A stretch of 28,028 nt of DNA from an uncultured Rothia sp. (GCF_916715725.1 NZ_CAKAPD010000018.1:1-28028); one strand, 5' to 3'; shown: positions 7,689 through 16,086, counted from the first letter of the stretch. The notes: generated by a model not told the origin, from the sequence alone. Numbers and translations are program-made.

Positions 7689-7738
7689 CCTGTTCAGGGA
7701 AGTTCAACAGAACATCCCTTATAAGCTTTCAAGCGTCA

Positions 7739-9019
7739 TTATGCCTTGAAGCGGGGGAAAGCGGACTTGCCAGCGTAAACAGCTGCATCGCCCAGCTCTT
7801 CCTCAATGCGCAGCAGCTGGTTGTACTTAGCAACGCGCTCGGAACGTGCGGGAGCACCGGTCTTGATCTGGCCAGCGTTGGTTGCAACAGCCAGGTCAGC
7901 AATGGTGACGTCCTCGGTCTCACCGGAACGGTGAGAAACCATGCAACGGTACTCGTGGCGCTGAGCCAGCTCCATTGCGTCCAGGGTCTCGGTCAGCGAA
8001 CCAATCTGGTTCACCTTCACGAGCAGAGCGTTAGCAGCGCCCTCCTTGATACCGCGAGCCAGGCGCTCGGGGTTGGTCACGAACAGGTCGTCACCAACGA
8101 TCTGGACCTTGTCACCAATCTGCTCGGTCAGGGTCTTGTAGCCCTCCCAGTCGTTCTCATCCAGGGGATCCTCGATGGAAACCAGGGGGTACTTTGCAAC
8201 GAGGTCAGCGTAGTATGCGCTCATCTCAGCTGCGGACTTCTTCTGGCCCTCGAACTCGTATGCGCCGTCGTTGTAGAACTCGGAGGAAGCAACGTCCAGT
8301 GCCAGTGCAACCTGCTCGCCCGGCTTGTAGCCAGCCTTCTCGATTGCCTCAACAATCAGGTCCAGTGCAGCTGCGTTGGACTCCAGGTTGGGTGCGAAGC
8401 CACCCTCGTCGCCCAGGCCGGTTGCCAGGCCGCGGTCGTGCAGCACGGACTTCAGGGAGTGGTAAACCTCAACACCTGCGCGCAGAGCGTCAGAGTAGTT
8501 GTCGAAGCCGATGGGAGCAATCATGAACTCCTGGATGTCAACGTTGGAGTCTGCGTGAGAACCACCGTTGAGGATGTTCATCATGGGGACGGGTAGAACG
8601 TGAGCGTTCGGGCCGCCGAGGTACTTGTACAGGGGCAGGTCAGCGGACTCAGCAGCTGCCTTAGCAACAGCCAGGGAGACACCCAGGATTGCGTTTGCGC
8701 CCAGCTTGCCCTTGTTGTTGGTTGCATCCAGAGCAATCATGGCTGCGTCAACAGCGCGCTGGTCGGAAGCCTCAATGCCGATGACCTCTTCAGCGATTTC
8801 TTCGATAACAGACTTCACTGCACCCAGAACGCCCTTGCCCAGGTATACGGACTTGTCGCCATCGCGGCGCTCAACAGCCTCCCACTCACCGGTGGATGCG
8901 CCCGAGGGCACAGCTGCGCGTGCGAAAGCACCGTCTTCGAGCAGAACCTCAACCTCAACGGTCGGGTTGCCACGGGAATCCAGGATCTGGCGTGCGTGAA
9001 CTGCGGTAATAACAGCCAT
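7739..9019 (-). CDS. eno: Enolase (phosphopyruvate hydratase)
   Basis: The 426-residue protein is a full-length enolase that converts 2-phosphoglycerate to phosphoenolpyruvate in glycolysis. The N-terminal block ARQILDSRGNPTVEVEV and loop PSGASTGEWEAVERRDGD are intact. Metal ligands Asp242, Glu283 and Asp310 and catalytic Glu205 (GDEGGFAPN) and Lys335 (LLVKVNQIGSLTET) are all present, as is SHRSGETED at 362-370. AAGGAG lies 8 nt before the ATG. Codon use is strongly biased, as expected for a highly expressed gene. It is flanked by accessory genes on both sides, although in relatives mazG lies close upstream and ftsB directly downstream. Confidence 0.98.
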   Translation of the reverse strand: MAVITAVHARQILDSRGNPTVEVEVLLEDGAFARAAVPSGASTGEWEAVERRDGDKSVYLGKGVLGAVKSVIEEIAEEVIGIEASDQRAVDAAMIALDATNNKGKLGANAILGVSLAVAKAAAESADLPLYKYLGGPNAHVLPVPMMNILNGGSHADSNVDIQEFMIAPIGFDNYSDALRAGVEVYHSLKSVLHDRGLATGLGDEGGFAPNLESNAAALDLIVEAIEKAGYKPGEQVALALDVASSEFYNDGAYEFEGQKKSAAEMSAYYADLVAKYPLVSIEDPLDENDWEGYKTLTEQIGDKVQIVGDDLFVTNPERLARGIKEGAANALLVKVNQIGSLTETLDAMELAQRHEYRCMVSHRSGETEDVTIADLAVATNAGQIKTGAPARSERVAKYNQLLRIEEELGDAAVYAGKSAFPRFKA

Positions 9020-9090
9020 GAATTGTTCTCCTTATGAGATGTCAAGGATGTGAACGGCTCACCCGGTAGTGGACAAGTCGCGTCCCCTAA

Positions 9091-9096
9091 ATTCTA
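9091..9096 (-). promoter_or_regulatory. Possible -10 element for eno
   Basis: TAGAAT on the minus strand lies 72 nt before the eno ATG. The -35 region is G/T-rich without a recognisable hexamer. Confidence 0.4.
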
Positions 9097-9194
9097 GCAA
9101 AACTCCCACACAAACACACTAGTTGCCACCGCTTTTTTATCGCCATAATGAAGGTCTCAATAACCCTTAGTCAGGCGCTACAAAGCGGAACAAG

Positions 9195-9227
9195 ACCCAC
9201 ACTCCCCCACATTGGGAGAGTGTGGGT
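9195..9227 (-). terminator. Hairpin after the macrodomain gene
   Basis: A perfect 10-bp stem acccacactc/gagtgtgggt is extended by C-G pairs inside. On the minus strand it is followed by CTTGTT, a weak T-run. It is about 95 nt past the macrodomain stop and may terminate the sirtuin-macrodomain transcript. Confidence 0.55.
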
Positions 9228-9321
9228 ACCCGCCCAAAGCACAACATGAGCCCAAATACCGCGGTAGAACGCACAGGTAACCAGGCGAGAAATAAATCCC
9301 CATCCCGGCACCCCCTGTCCC

Positions 9322-10125
9322 CTACGACAACCCTAGAAGTTCCGTGTACAGTTGCTCATCACGTTCAGTGAACACATTGAAAACCACCGCGGGCACCATT
9401 TGATGCGCCGCGCGTGCCGCATCCAGCTCCTCACGGACCGTTTCCACGGCACAGCGAGCCGCTTCGTCCTGAGGGAACCGGAACTCGCCGGTACTAATGC
9501 AACACAAGGCAACAGAACGCATACCCTGCGCTATCGCAGCCCGAAGGCAAGAACGGTAGCAAGAAGCTAAAGCCTGCCGGTCGGCGTCCGTCAACTCCCC
9601 GGTAATAATCGGCCCGACCGTATGCAGCACATAGCGGCTCGGCAAACGATGCGCGTCAGTCACCATCACCGAGCCGGTCGGCTCCGGCATCGGACGTTGA
9701 GCGACCTCTCGGGCGCACTCAGCACGCAAACCAACCCCGGCAGCACGGTGAATCGCGTTATCAATGCAACGATGCTGCGGCACAAAACACCCCAGCAGAC
9801 GTGAGTTCGCCGCATTCACAATGCCATCAACCCGCAGACGGGTAATATCTCCGCGCCACAGATACATTCCCGCATATTCACCCTCCGCTGCAGTAGCATC
9901 AGCCAAACTAGCTAGCGACGGCAACTGCGCCTCATATTCGGCGAATGCCGCCCCCTCCAAGGCGAGAAGCTCCTCCCCTGGTTCAGCTGGAACACGCACA
10001 GCGTTAAGGGAACCAATCAGCGTCCACAGCTGATGCGGGTCATCAGGCAGAGTTGGCAACACCTGACCGGAATTCTGCGCATACTCCTCCGCGAGAGCGA
10101 GAGCATAGCTTTTGAGGGCGTTCAC
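9322..10125 (-). CDS. Zinc-dependent macrodomain, protein ADP-ribosylhydrolase
   Basis: The 267-residue protein is a macrodomain of the zinc-containing class linked to SirTM sirtuins, which removes ADP-ribose from proteins. A helical N-terminal extension (1-88) precedes the macro fold. Visible motifs are GDITRLRVDGIVNAANSRLLG (start 92), the zinc-site pattern CFVPQHRC with Cys113, His118 and Cys120, and STGEFRFPQDEAA at 211-223. The start is GTG and overlaps the sirtuin stop codon by 4 nt (GTGA). GGAGG sits inside the sirtuin coding end, so translation is coupled. The pairing with the sirtuin gene upstream makes it the eraser of the mark the sirtuin writes. No GcvH-like carrier or lipoate ligase gene is nearby. 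Confidence 0.92.
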   Translation of the reverse strand: MNALKSYALALAEEYAQNSGQVLPTLPDDPHQLWTLIGSLNAVRVPAEPGEELLALEGAAFAEYEAQLPSLASLADATAAEGEYAGMYLWRGDITRLRVDGIVNAANSRLLGCFVPQHRCIDNAIHRAAGVGLRAECAREVAQRPMPEPTGSVMVTDAHRLPSRYVLHTVGPIITGELTDADRQALASCYRSCLRAAIAQGMRSVALCCISTGEFRFPQDEAARCAVETVREELDAARAAHQMVPAVVFNVFTERDEQLYTELLGLS

Positions 10126-11069
10126 GAGGCGACCTCCTCACCTTGAGCCTCTGCTACCGAGGTACCCTTCTTCGTCAGCAGGTCCCGTAGAACCTGGTGC
10201 ATATCCTCAGCAAAAGATACGGTTCGTTCCTTGTTCTCTGCCATAGCCTCCGGATGGTCACGGTTCAGCCGCACAAGGGTTGCAGTCTCCAGCACATGCG
10301 TAATCCGTTCAAAGGGGAAACGAATCCAGACCGGGGTCATAAAACCAACCCCAAGTTCCAGAAGAAGAACCTTCTTACCCGGCATGGACTGCAGAACCTC
10401 TTCCCACCGCTTCTCCTGACGCTGACGAGCCGACGAATTCACAAAAGAACCGTCAACACGCAGGTGAGTGGTCAGAGGTGCACCGCATCGCGGACATACG
10501 GGCACCAGATTCGAAGGGATACGCAGATTCTCGTCCGTCTGCTCAACCATGGCACGGACCATCTCTTCGTTACTGTAGACCTCCTGACTACAGGGTCGAG
10601 AGCACTGGAAATCACCGTAATTGCCCTGCTGCTCAAAGATGCGCTCAGGATCAAAACCGGCCTTAGCAAAGAGAGAATCAACGTTAGTGGTCAGCACAAA
10701 ATACTCTTTACCCGTCACCAGTTCACGCAACTGCTCGTACAGGGGAAGACTACCCGGTTCGTAGCGGTTCACAAGGATGTGCCGAGCCCAGTAGCCCCAC
10801 TTCTCTTCCAAGGTTTTGAAGGGATAGAAACCAGCCGAGTACATATCGGTCATACCGTATTTCTGGATGTACGGGGCAAAGTTACGCGTGAAGCGCTCCC
10901 CACTGTAGGTGAGTCCGGCGGCGGTAGAGAAACCCGAACCGGCACCAATCACAACAAGGTCGGCTTCTTGAATAGCCTTGGCGGCACGCTCAATCGACTG
11001 AGAGTAGGCAGATTCAGCAGACATTCCGTGCATACTCTGCTGGGCTTTCGGGCTGGACGAGGTGGTCAT
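10122..11069 (-). CDS. Class M sirtuin (SirTM), protein ADP-ribosyltransferase
   Basis: The 315-residue Sir2-fold protein carries the NAD-binding motif GAGSGFSTAAGLTYSG (42-57) and TTNVDSLF (127-134) with Asn129 and Asp131. Four cysteines, Cys156, Cys160, Cys192 and Cys195, can bind zinc. The canonical catalytic His of Sir2 deacylases is replaced by Gln (EQQGN, Gln148). This replacement and the macrodomain partner define the class M sirtuins that mono-ADP-ribosylate lipoylated GcvH-like proteins in Staphylococcus and Streptococcus. The ATG has AGGAGG upstream. An inverted repeat in the upstream region may be its operator. The family assignment is firm; the target here is unknown because the known partners are absent from the window. 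Confidence 0.93.
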   Translation of the reverse strand: MTTSSSPKAQQSMHGMSAESAYSQSIERAAKAIQEADLVVIGAGSGFSTAAGLTYSGERFTRNFAPYIQKYGMTDMYSAGFYPFKTLEEKWGYWARHILVNRYEPGSLPLYEQLRELVTGKEYFVLTTNVDSLFAKAGFDPERIFEQQGNYGDFQCSRPCSQEVYSNEEMVRAMVEQTDENLRIPSNLVPVCPRCGAPLTTHLRVDGSFVNSSARQRQEKRWEEVLQSMPGKKVLLLELGVGFMTPVWIRFPFERITHVLETATLVRLNRDHPEAMAENKERTVSFAEDMHQVLRDLLTKKGTSVAEAQGEEVAS

Positions 11070-11096
11070 TCTTCCTCCTGACAGGGCTTCCGGTCA

Positions 11097-11135
11097 TTAC
11101 TATCTTTTAGAAACTTAGTGATACTCAGATAGTAA
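11097..11135. promoter_or_regulatory. Inverted repeat upstream of the sirtuin gene
   Basis: A perfect 9-bp repeat ttactatct (11097-11105) and agatagtaa (11127-11135) is separated by 21 bp. It lies 28-66 bp upstream of the sirtuin start and next to the mazG terminator. It could be an operator for the sirtuin-macrodomain operon. Confidence 0.4.
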
Positions 11136-11137
11136 AA

Positions 11138-11177
11138 GAGGGCCCCGCAGTCACTTCAACGTAACTACGGGACCCTC
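11138..11177 (-). terminator. Terminator after mazG
   Basis: A long hairpin pairs gaggg-cccg with cggg-accctc and continues with agt/act. On the minus strand it is followed by TTTTACT. It lies about 40 nt past the mazG stop codon. Confidence 0.85.
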
Positions 11178-11214
11178 AAAAAGTAATTTGCCCCACAAAG
11201 AAGCTCAAGTGTGC

Positions 11215-11961
11215 CTAGAAGCTCGGCTCGTCATGAGTGTGCTGAGCAATGTAACGGCGAGTGTACGAACGCAGGGCACGCTCGGCATCCAGGCCGTTAC
11301 GCTGGGCACGGCTCACCAGCGCAAACAGCAGCTCACCGAAATCCTCCTCAGTATGCATATAGCGCAGGTCGTCCTCCATGCTCGTAGGCTCCGGCGGCAG
11401 AATAATACCCGCCTTACGTGCCTTCACAGCAGTCTTCTCCGCCATAGCGAGCGCCGGCAGATGAGGAGGCACACCATCCAGCGCGCCGCGGTCGCTCTTC
11501 TCCTTCTTCTTCAGTGCATCCCACGCCACCTGCTGTTCAGCTGCGGTGCGGGGCGCCTCCAAAGAGTTCTCGGACTCAGCTGCGAACACGTCCGGGTGGC
11601 GCGAACGAAGCTTCTGCACCAGACCCTCAACCACCTGCACAATGTCGAAGCCCTGGGGGTTCGCCGCAGCAATATCGGAGTGGAATACCACCTGCAGCAG
11701 CACGTCGCCGAGCTCTTCACGTAGCAGCTGCATGTTCGGCTCGCCGCCGGTTTCTACCGCCTCGACAACCTCGTAGGCTTCCTCCACCAGGTAGCGGATT
11801 AGGGAGGCGTGGGTCTGCTCAGCGTCCCACGGGCAACCGCCCGGGGCTCGCAACAGCGCCATCGTCTCAACCAAGGTGCCAAAAGCTTCAGCCGCGCGGG
11901 CGGCGGTGTCCTGAACGTTCTGCGCCGCAGAAGTGTCAGGCGTATTAGGGGTATCAGTCAT
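11215..11961 (-). CDS. mazG: MazG family nucleoside triphosphate pyrophosphohydrolase
   Basis: From the ATG at 11961 the protein has 248 residues. The all-alpha MazG fold is marked by GGCPWDAEQTHASL (41-54), the metal-binding EEAYEVVEAVE (60-70) and REELGDVLLQVVFHS (81-95), giving the EExxE and ExxD pattern. It hydrolyses (d)NTPs to monophosphates and removes aberrant nucleotides. A second, shorter MazG-like half with helices and KTAVKARKAG near 175 follows, as in actinobacterial MazG. A longer reading frame starts at 12018, but the ATG at 11961 has GAGGAA at good spacing. In mycobacteria mazG also lies near eno. A GC-rich hairpin separates it from the upstream acidic-protein gene. Confidence 0.93.
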   Translation of the reverse strand: MTDTPNTPDTSAAQNVQDTAARAAEAFGTLVETMALLRAPGGCPWDAEQTHASLIRYLVEEAYEVVEAVETGGEPNMQLLREELGDVLLQVVFHSDIAAANPQGFDIVQVVEGLVQKLRSRHPDVFAAESENSLEAPRTAAEQQVAWDALKKKEKSDRGALDGVPPHLPALAMAEKTAVKARKAGIILPPEPTSMEDDLRYMHTEEDFGELLFALVSRAQRNGLDAERALRSYTRRYIAQHTHDEPSF

Positions 11962-11998
11962 AACAATCTTCCTCATCGAAAAAATGACAAACATAGCA

Positions 11999-12035
11999 CG
12001 CCGCGCCGACCCCCACACGGGGAGCCGGCGCGGCG
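11999..12035 (-). terminator. GC-rich hairpin after the acidic-protein gene
   Basis: A perfect 10-bp stem cgccgcgccg/cggcgcggcg encloses cccc/gggg. On the minus strand a T6 run follows about 16 nt later, so it is either a weak terminator or an attenuator ahead of mazG. Confidence 0.6.
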
Positions 12036-12049
12036 CACCTTACAAGGGT

Positions 12050-15000
12050 TTAGAGGTTCCAGTGCGACAGGGCGCTCGTCATATGAGCCGGAATCTTCGA
12101 ACCCAGACGCGGGAACATGCGCAGCTCCTCAACGTAACGTTCAACATCCAGCGGACGCGGGTAGGTGACAAACGCCTGCTCATTCGCATAATCGAATGCC
12201 GCCTGAACCGGCACGCCCGGAGTGAAGGTCAGGCTCATGGCCAGCGGCGAGCCCTCGCCCTCGCTGTACGAGTCGGTCTTCAGCGCCGGGATGTCCAGCA
12301 GGGTCTCGGGGATCAGCTCGAAGGTGCGGACCTGCTCCCAGAAGCCGTTGCGACGCACGTGAGTCAGAGCATCGTAGTAGGAACCGAGCGCACGCACGCG
12401 AATCAGCACGGTGGTTGCGTCCTTTGCGGTGCCGTTCTCGCCGAAGAGGTGCTCGACGACCGGTGCCAGACGCTGAGCGACCTGAGCCTCAGTCAGAACC
12501 AGGTTGCCGGTTGCCAGCTGAGTCTCCGAGGGAACCAGCGGGCTCTGCACCGCGGCGGAGGGGGTGTCCGGCTCAGCCACGATGGTGGGCAGCTGGTTGT
12601 GCTCGCTCAGAGCCGACGCAGAGATGCTGGAGGAAAGGCCCGCGGGGGCGGTCTCCGGCAGAGCGGCGGGTGCAGCAGGGGCAGCCTGAGCGGCGGTCTC
12701 GGATGCAGGCGCAACCGCTGCGGGAGCCTCAGCACCCTTCTCAGCAGTTTCTTCCTTCGCCTCAGATGCCTTTGCTTCGGTTGCCTTCGCAGCGGCGCCG
12801 GCGGTACCCACAGCGGCAGCTGCGGCAAGAGCACCTGCCAGGCCGGGAGCGACAGATGCGCTCTCAGCGACGGGCTCAGCGTCTTCCAGGGCAGGTGCCT
12901 CAGTGTGCGCTTCAGCGGAAGTAGCGGAGGTCTCCTGCTCGGGCAACAGTTCAGAGTCATCCAGGAACGCGGGCAGGGCGGGCTCTTCAGCCTTCTCTGC
13001 GACCGGTTCTTCAGCGGGTTCCTCAACAGACTGGGTACGATCCAGGGTGAAGGACTCAGCAACCACGGGGGCGGCAGCCTTCGACTCCTCCACAGCGGGC
13101 GCTTCCTCAGCCGGAGTTTCCTCAGCAACTGCGGCAGTTTCCTCAGCGGCAGGAACTTCTTCCTCAGCGTCCAGCTTCTTCTGAGCGTTGGCAACGATGG
13201 CAGCCAGGGCGGCTTCCATATCTTCGCCGGTCTCTACAGAGTCCTCGGCAGATACCTCGGATGCCTCAGCGGCAGATTCTTCAGCATGCTCGGTTTCGGG
13301 CTCTACGGTAGCGGCACCGAAGACCGGGTCGTTCTCGTAATCGTGCTCGAACTCAGCTTCAACCGGCGCAAACTCAGCCTGAGCAGGCTCGTCAGAAGCT
13401 TCGACAGATTCCTCTACGTCTTTCTTCTCCTGAGCGGAGGCGACAGCAGCACCAGCCGCTACGGTACCGGCCGCAGCAAGACCGGCGGCAGGCAGCAGAC
13501 CCGAAGAAGTAGCCTCATCAGCAGTTTCAGCAACGGGCTCTTCAGCGGCTTCAACAGCGGCCTCAGCCTCGTTAGCCGCCTGCTTCTGAGCAAGCTCAGC
13601 CTCCAGCTCACGCTCGATAGCCTCACGCTCAGCATCAACCGAGTCAACGCGCTGAACAGAAGCTTCCTGAGTCTCCTCCTGCGAGGTAGCCTCAGCAGCC
13701 TCAGCGGTTGCAACGGGCTTAGCCTCGACAGCAGCGCCCTCCAGCAGGAAGCTCTCACGGGTGGTCTCGCCGTCCACCATACCCAGGTACGATGCGTGAA
13801 CCTCCAGGCCGTCACCCAGACGCGGGTTCAGGGAGACCGCCGCACGGTTCCAGGTTGCGCCAGCCTGCTGAGCCTCGGTGTACAGTGCCGCCACGGGCGC
13901 AAACCAGTCAACACCAGGCACCACAATGCCGGTTTCAACCTCACGGCCGCGGTGCAGCAGACGGTAGTGCATGTCCTCATCTACCTGGCGCAGTTCCAGG
14001 CTCATGGTGCCCGAACCGCGGGTACGCATGAGCTCCGCCAGGCTGTAGAGAGCGCGCTGCTTGGGGAGAGCGGGCAGGGTTGCCGCGCCCTCGGCGGGCT
14101 CGCTCAGGACGATGGACTCGGCAACCAGCTCAGCCTCGTCTTCGCTAATCTTCTGCTCAGCTTCCTTCAACTCTGCAGCGGGCTCTTCACGAGCGGAAGC
14201 CTCCTGCTTCTCCGCTTCCTTCTTGTCGATGGCCTCTGCGGTCAGGGCGACCCCCTGAGAGGTGCCCTTCTCAGCCTTCTCCTCAGCCTTTTCAGCCTTT
14301 GCGGCGGAGGCAACAGCAGCGGCAGCAGCCACGGGTGCAGCAACAGCGGCAAGAGCAGGAGCTACAGAGGAGCTCTCGGCGGGCGCATCGTCCTCAGAGT
14401 CGGTGTCTTCAGTTTCCTCAGATGCAGAGTCCTCAACCTTGGTTTCGGCTGCTACCGGCTCGGAGGTTACCTTGTCAGTCTCTTCAACAGCGCTTTCTTC
14501 AACAGCGGAAGCGTCAAAGATCAGCTCTGCGGTGTTCTCTTCTTCAGCGTCGAAGTCCTCAGCCTCGAGCGTTTCAGAGACGGACGCTTCGTGCTTCTCC
14601 TCAACGGATACAGCGGAGAGCAACTCGGTCTCATCAGAGACCGCGTCTTCTTCCTCAGTAAGTTCAGATGCCAGCAGTTCGGGTGCCTCAACGACGGCCT
14701 CAATCGGCTCTTCCTCACCAGCGGCAACAGGCTCTGCAGCCTCTTCTACGCTTGCGGTAAGGTCAATGGTCTCTTCGGCTTCGAAGTCTTCAGAAACCTC
14801 AGCAACAGGTGCGGGTGCCTCAGAGGCCTCAGCGTCTTCGACAGATTCAGCAGACTCTGCTTCCTCGGCAGCTACCTCATCAGCAGGAGCTTCTTCAGCG
14901 ATTACCTCATCGGAGGCGACCTCGCCAAAGGTCTCCTCTTCGCTATCGAGGGTGATGCCCAGGCGTGCCGCATAGGCTGCCGCCAGGTCGTCCAGACCGG

Positions 15001-15838
15001 TGTTCTGTGCCTCGGTGACGGCGGCGCGGGTACGGGCAGCCTTCATGTCTTCTACGGTCAGGGACTCCTCAGCATCAGCGGGAGCATCCTCAGATGCAGG
15101 CTCAGATACAGAATGAACATTCTCCGACTTGTTGTCGGTGGCTTCTTCTACAGATGCTTCGACGACCTCATGTTCTTCGCTGTCTTCTGCCTCGCCTACA
15201 GTCTCCTCAGCGACCTCAGCGGCAGTATCTTCGGTGTTCTGGGCACGCACAGCACGCAGGTGCTCCTCAAACTGGGAACGCGCGTCCTCAGCGGCATCCT
15301 TAGGTTCCTCAGCCTCTACAGATGCGTCCTCGGCTTCAGTCTCTTCGTCATCACGCAGGAATGCGGGGGTAGCGGGCTTAGCTGCCTCAGCAACCGGGGC
15401 GACTTCTTCTTTAACGTCCTGGACCTCAGTAATCTGCTCGGTCTCAACAGGCTCCTCAGAATCCTGGGGGAAAGCGCCAAGCGCCGCCAGCAGGCTACGG
15501 CGCTCCTGCTCCTCCGCCTGTTCCTCGGTCAGCTCCTCAGCAGCGGAAGATTCTTCAACCTTCTCATCGCCGTGCAGGAGGGCACGCTTGAGATCCTCAA
15601 CAGCGCGGTGCTCCTCGCTCTGCTCTTCGTCGTGGTTCTGGTGGCGTGCGCTCTCAGACTTCACGAAGCGGCGCAGGGAGTCCTCCCACTGCTGCTGTTC
15701 CATAATCTTCTGGCTCAGTCGTGCATTCTTGGGAGCGTCTTCGCTTGTCTGTTCTTTCTGAGCCTTGGCAGTTTCGGCGCTCTGTTCTTCGCGCGACTGT
15801 TCATCCAACTTCTTCTTGCCGATTCCAAAGAAGCTCAT
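12050..15838 (-). CDS. Giant acidic Ala/Glu-rich protein, function unknown
   Basis: From the ATG at 15838, with GGAGGAGG upstream, the protein has 1262 residues. Most of it is low-complexity sequence of Ala, Glu, Val, Ser and Asp, so it should be strongly acidic and largely disordered. The N-terminus MSFFGIGKKK is short and basic. Two islands of normal composition stand out, at about 588-700 and 1101-1262. They look alike in layout: a strand-rich first half, an aromatic segment, then a pair of beta strands (WNRAAVSLNPRL, then LEVHASYL; LAMSLTFTP, then VQAAFDYA). They loosely resemble DUF600/YezG-like domains, which is a weak call. Three Ala-rich hydrophobic blocks lie at about 491-513, 781-803 and 996-1018. 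There is no signal peptide. It appears to be transcribed alone, ahead of mazG. A surface, scaffold or immunity role cannot be chosen from sequence. Confidence 0.85.
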   Translation of the reverse strand: MSFFGIGKKKLDEQSREEQSAETAKAQKEQTSEDAPKNARLSQKIMEQQQWEDSLRRFVKSESARHQNHDEEQSEEHRAVEDLKRALLHGDEKVEESSAAEELTEEQAEEQERRSLLAALGAFPQDSEEPVETEQITEVQDVKEEVAPVAEAAKPATPAFLRDDEETEAEDASVEAEEPKDAAEDARSQFEEHLRAVRAQNTEDTAAEVAEETVGEAEDSEEHEVVEASVEEATDNKSENVHSVSEPASEDAPADAEESLTVEDMKAARTRAAVTEAQNTGLDDLAAAYAARLGITLDSEEETFGEVASDEVIAEEAPADEVAAEEAESAESVEDAEASEAPAPVAEVSEDFEAEETIDLTASVEEAAEPVAAGEEEPIEAVVEAPELLASELTEEEDAVSDETELLSAVSVEEKHEASVSETLEAEDFDAEEENTAELIFDASAVEESAVEETDKVTSEPVAAETKVEDSASEETEDTDSEDDAPAESSSVAPALAAVAAPVAAAAAVASAAKAEKAEEKAEKGTSQGVALTAEAIDKKEAEKQEASAREEPAAELKEAEQKISEDEAELVAESIVLSEPAEGAATLPALPKQRALYSLAELMRTRGSGTMSLELRQVDEDMHYRLLHRGREVETGIVVPGVDWFAPVAALYTEAQQAGATWNRAAVSLNPRLGDGLEVHASYLGMVDGETTRESFLLEGAAVEAKPVATAEAAEATSQEETQEASVQRVDSVDAEREAIERELEAELAQKQAANEAEAAVEAAEEPVAETADEATSSGLLPAAGLAAAGTVAAGAAVASAQEKKDVEESVEASDEPAQAEFAPVEAEFEHDYENDPVFGAATVEPETEHAEESAAEASEVSAEDSVETGEDMEAALAAIVANAQKKLDAEEEVPAAEETAAVAEETPAEEAPAVEESKAAAPVVAESFTLDRTQSVEEPAEEPVAEKAEEPALPAFLDDSELLPEQETSATSAEAHTEAPALEDAEPVAESASVAPGLAGALAAAAAVGTAGAAAKATEAKASEAKEETAEKGAEAPAAVAPASETAAQAAPAAPAALPETAPAGLSSSISASALSEHNQLPTIVAEPDTPSAAVQSPLVPSETQLATGNLVLTEAQVAQRLAPVVEHLFGENGTAKDATTVLIRVRALGSYYDALTHVRRNGFWEQVRTFELIPETLLDIPALKTDSYSEGEGSPLAMSLTFTPGVPVQAAFDYANEQAFVTYPRPLDVERYVEELRMFPRLGSKIPAHMTSALSHWNL

Positions 15839-15951
15839 TGGGTGTCCTCCTCCGGCGTGCGCCGTGTGATGATGCGCTATCTCCTTCATCCCCCGAGGGG
15901 GTGTGGGCACGGGGTCGGGAACATAACGCAAATGTCCTCATAATCCTTTTA

Positions 15952-15957
15952 ATTCTA
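15952..15957 (-). promoter_or_regulatory. Possible -10 element for the acidic-protein gene
   Basis: TAGAAT on the minus strand lies between the upstream terminator (15970-16011) and the gene, giving a leader of about 110 nt. No -35 match is clear. Confidence 0.4.
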
Positions 15958-15969
15958 TCGCGTGCATAG

Positions 15970-16011
15970 AGTTTCACCCCGTCACTCAGTAAGAGGTGAC
16001 GGGGTGAAACT
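15970..16011 (-). terminator. Perfect 16-bp hairpin after the M20 amidohydrolase
   Basis: The arms starting agtttcacccc and ending ggggtgaaact pair perfectly over 16 bp around a 10-nt loop. It is about 75 nt past the amidohydrolase stop codon. There is no strong T-run beyond the stem on either strand. Confidence 0.75.
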
Positions 16012-16086
16012 TATACAGCTTTCATGGTTTGATGAGGCGATATGGTCACATCTTCAAACCCGGTTTATAAGCTTTCGAGAAGCTCT

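Larger units (their letters stand above)
7384..7738. other. Hairpin-rich intergenic region between eno and the glycosyltransferase
   Basis: These 355 bases carry no gene. They hold two related long hairpins (7444-7498 and 7627-7688) and a 30-bp palindrome (7534-7563), described separately. The composition is A+T-rich, like the adjacent glycosyltransferase gene. A TATAAT occurs on the minus strand at about 7601-7606 but has no matching -35. Confidence 0.7.
9020..9321. other. Intergenic region upstream of eno
   Basis: This gap holds the probable eno promoter near 9091 and a hairpin at 9195-9227. No coding frame with a ribosome site was seen. Confidence 0.6.

Noticed and set aside
7384..7738. 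CRISPR array or attachment site in the hairpin region
   Set aside because: There are only two imperfect palindromic copies with no regular spacers. No integrase or tRNA-derived repeat is nearby.
10122..11069. Ordinary Sir2 protein deacylase
   Set aside because: The catalytic His is replaced by Gln and the gene is coupled to a zinc macrodomain, both marks of class M ADP-ribosylating sirtuins.
11933..15943. 1336-codon open frame on the plus strand opposite the acidic-protein gene
   Set aside because: It is a product of the Ala/Glu codon bias of the real gene. It is a low-complexity Ser/Leu/Gly/Arg sequence with no ribosome site or recognisable domain.
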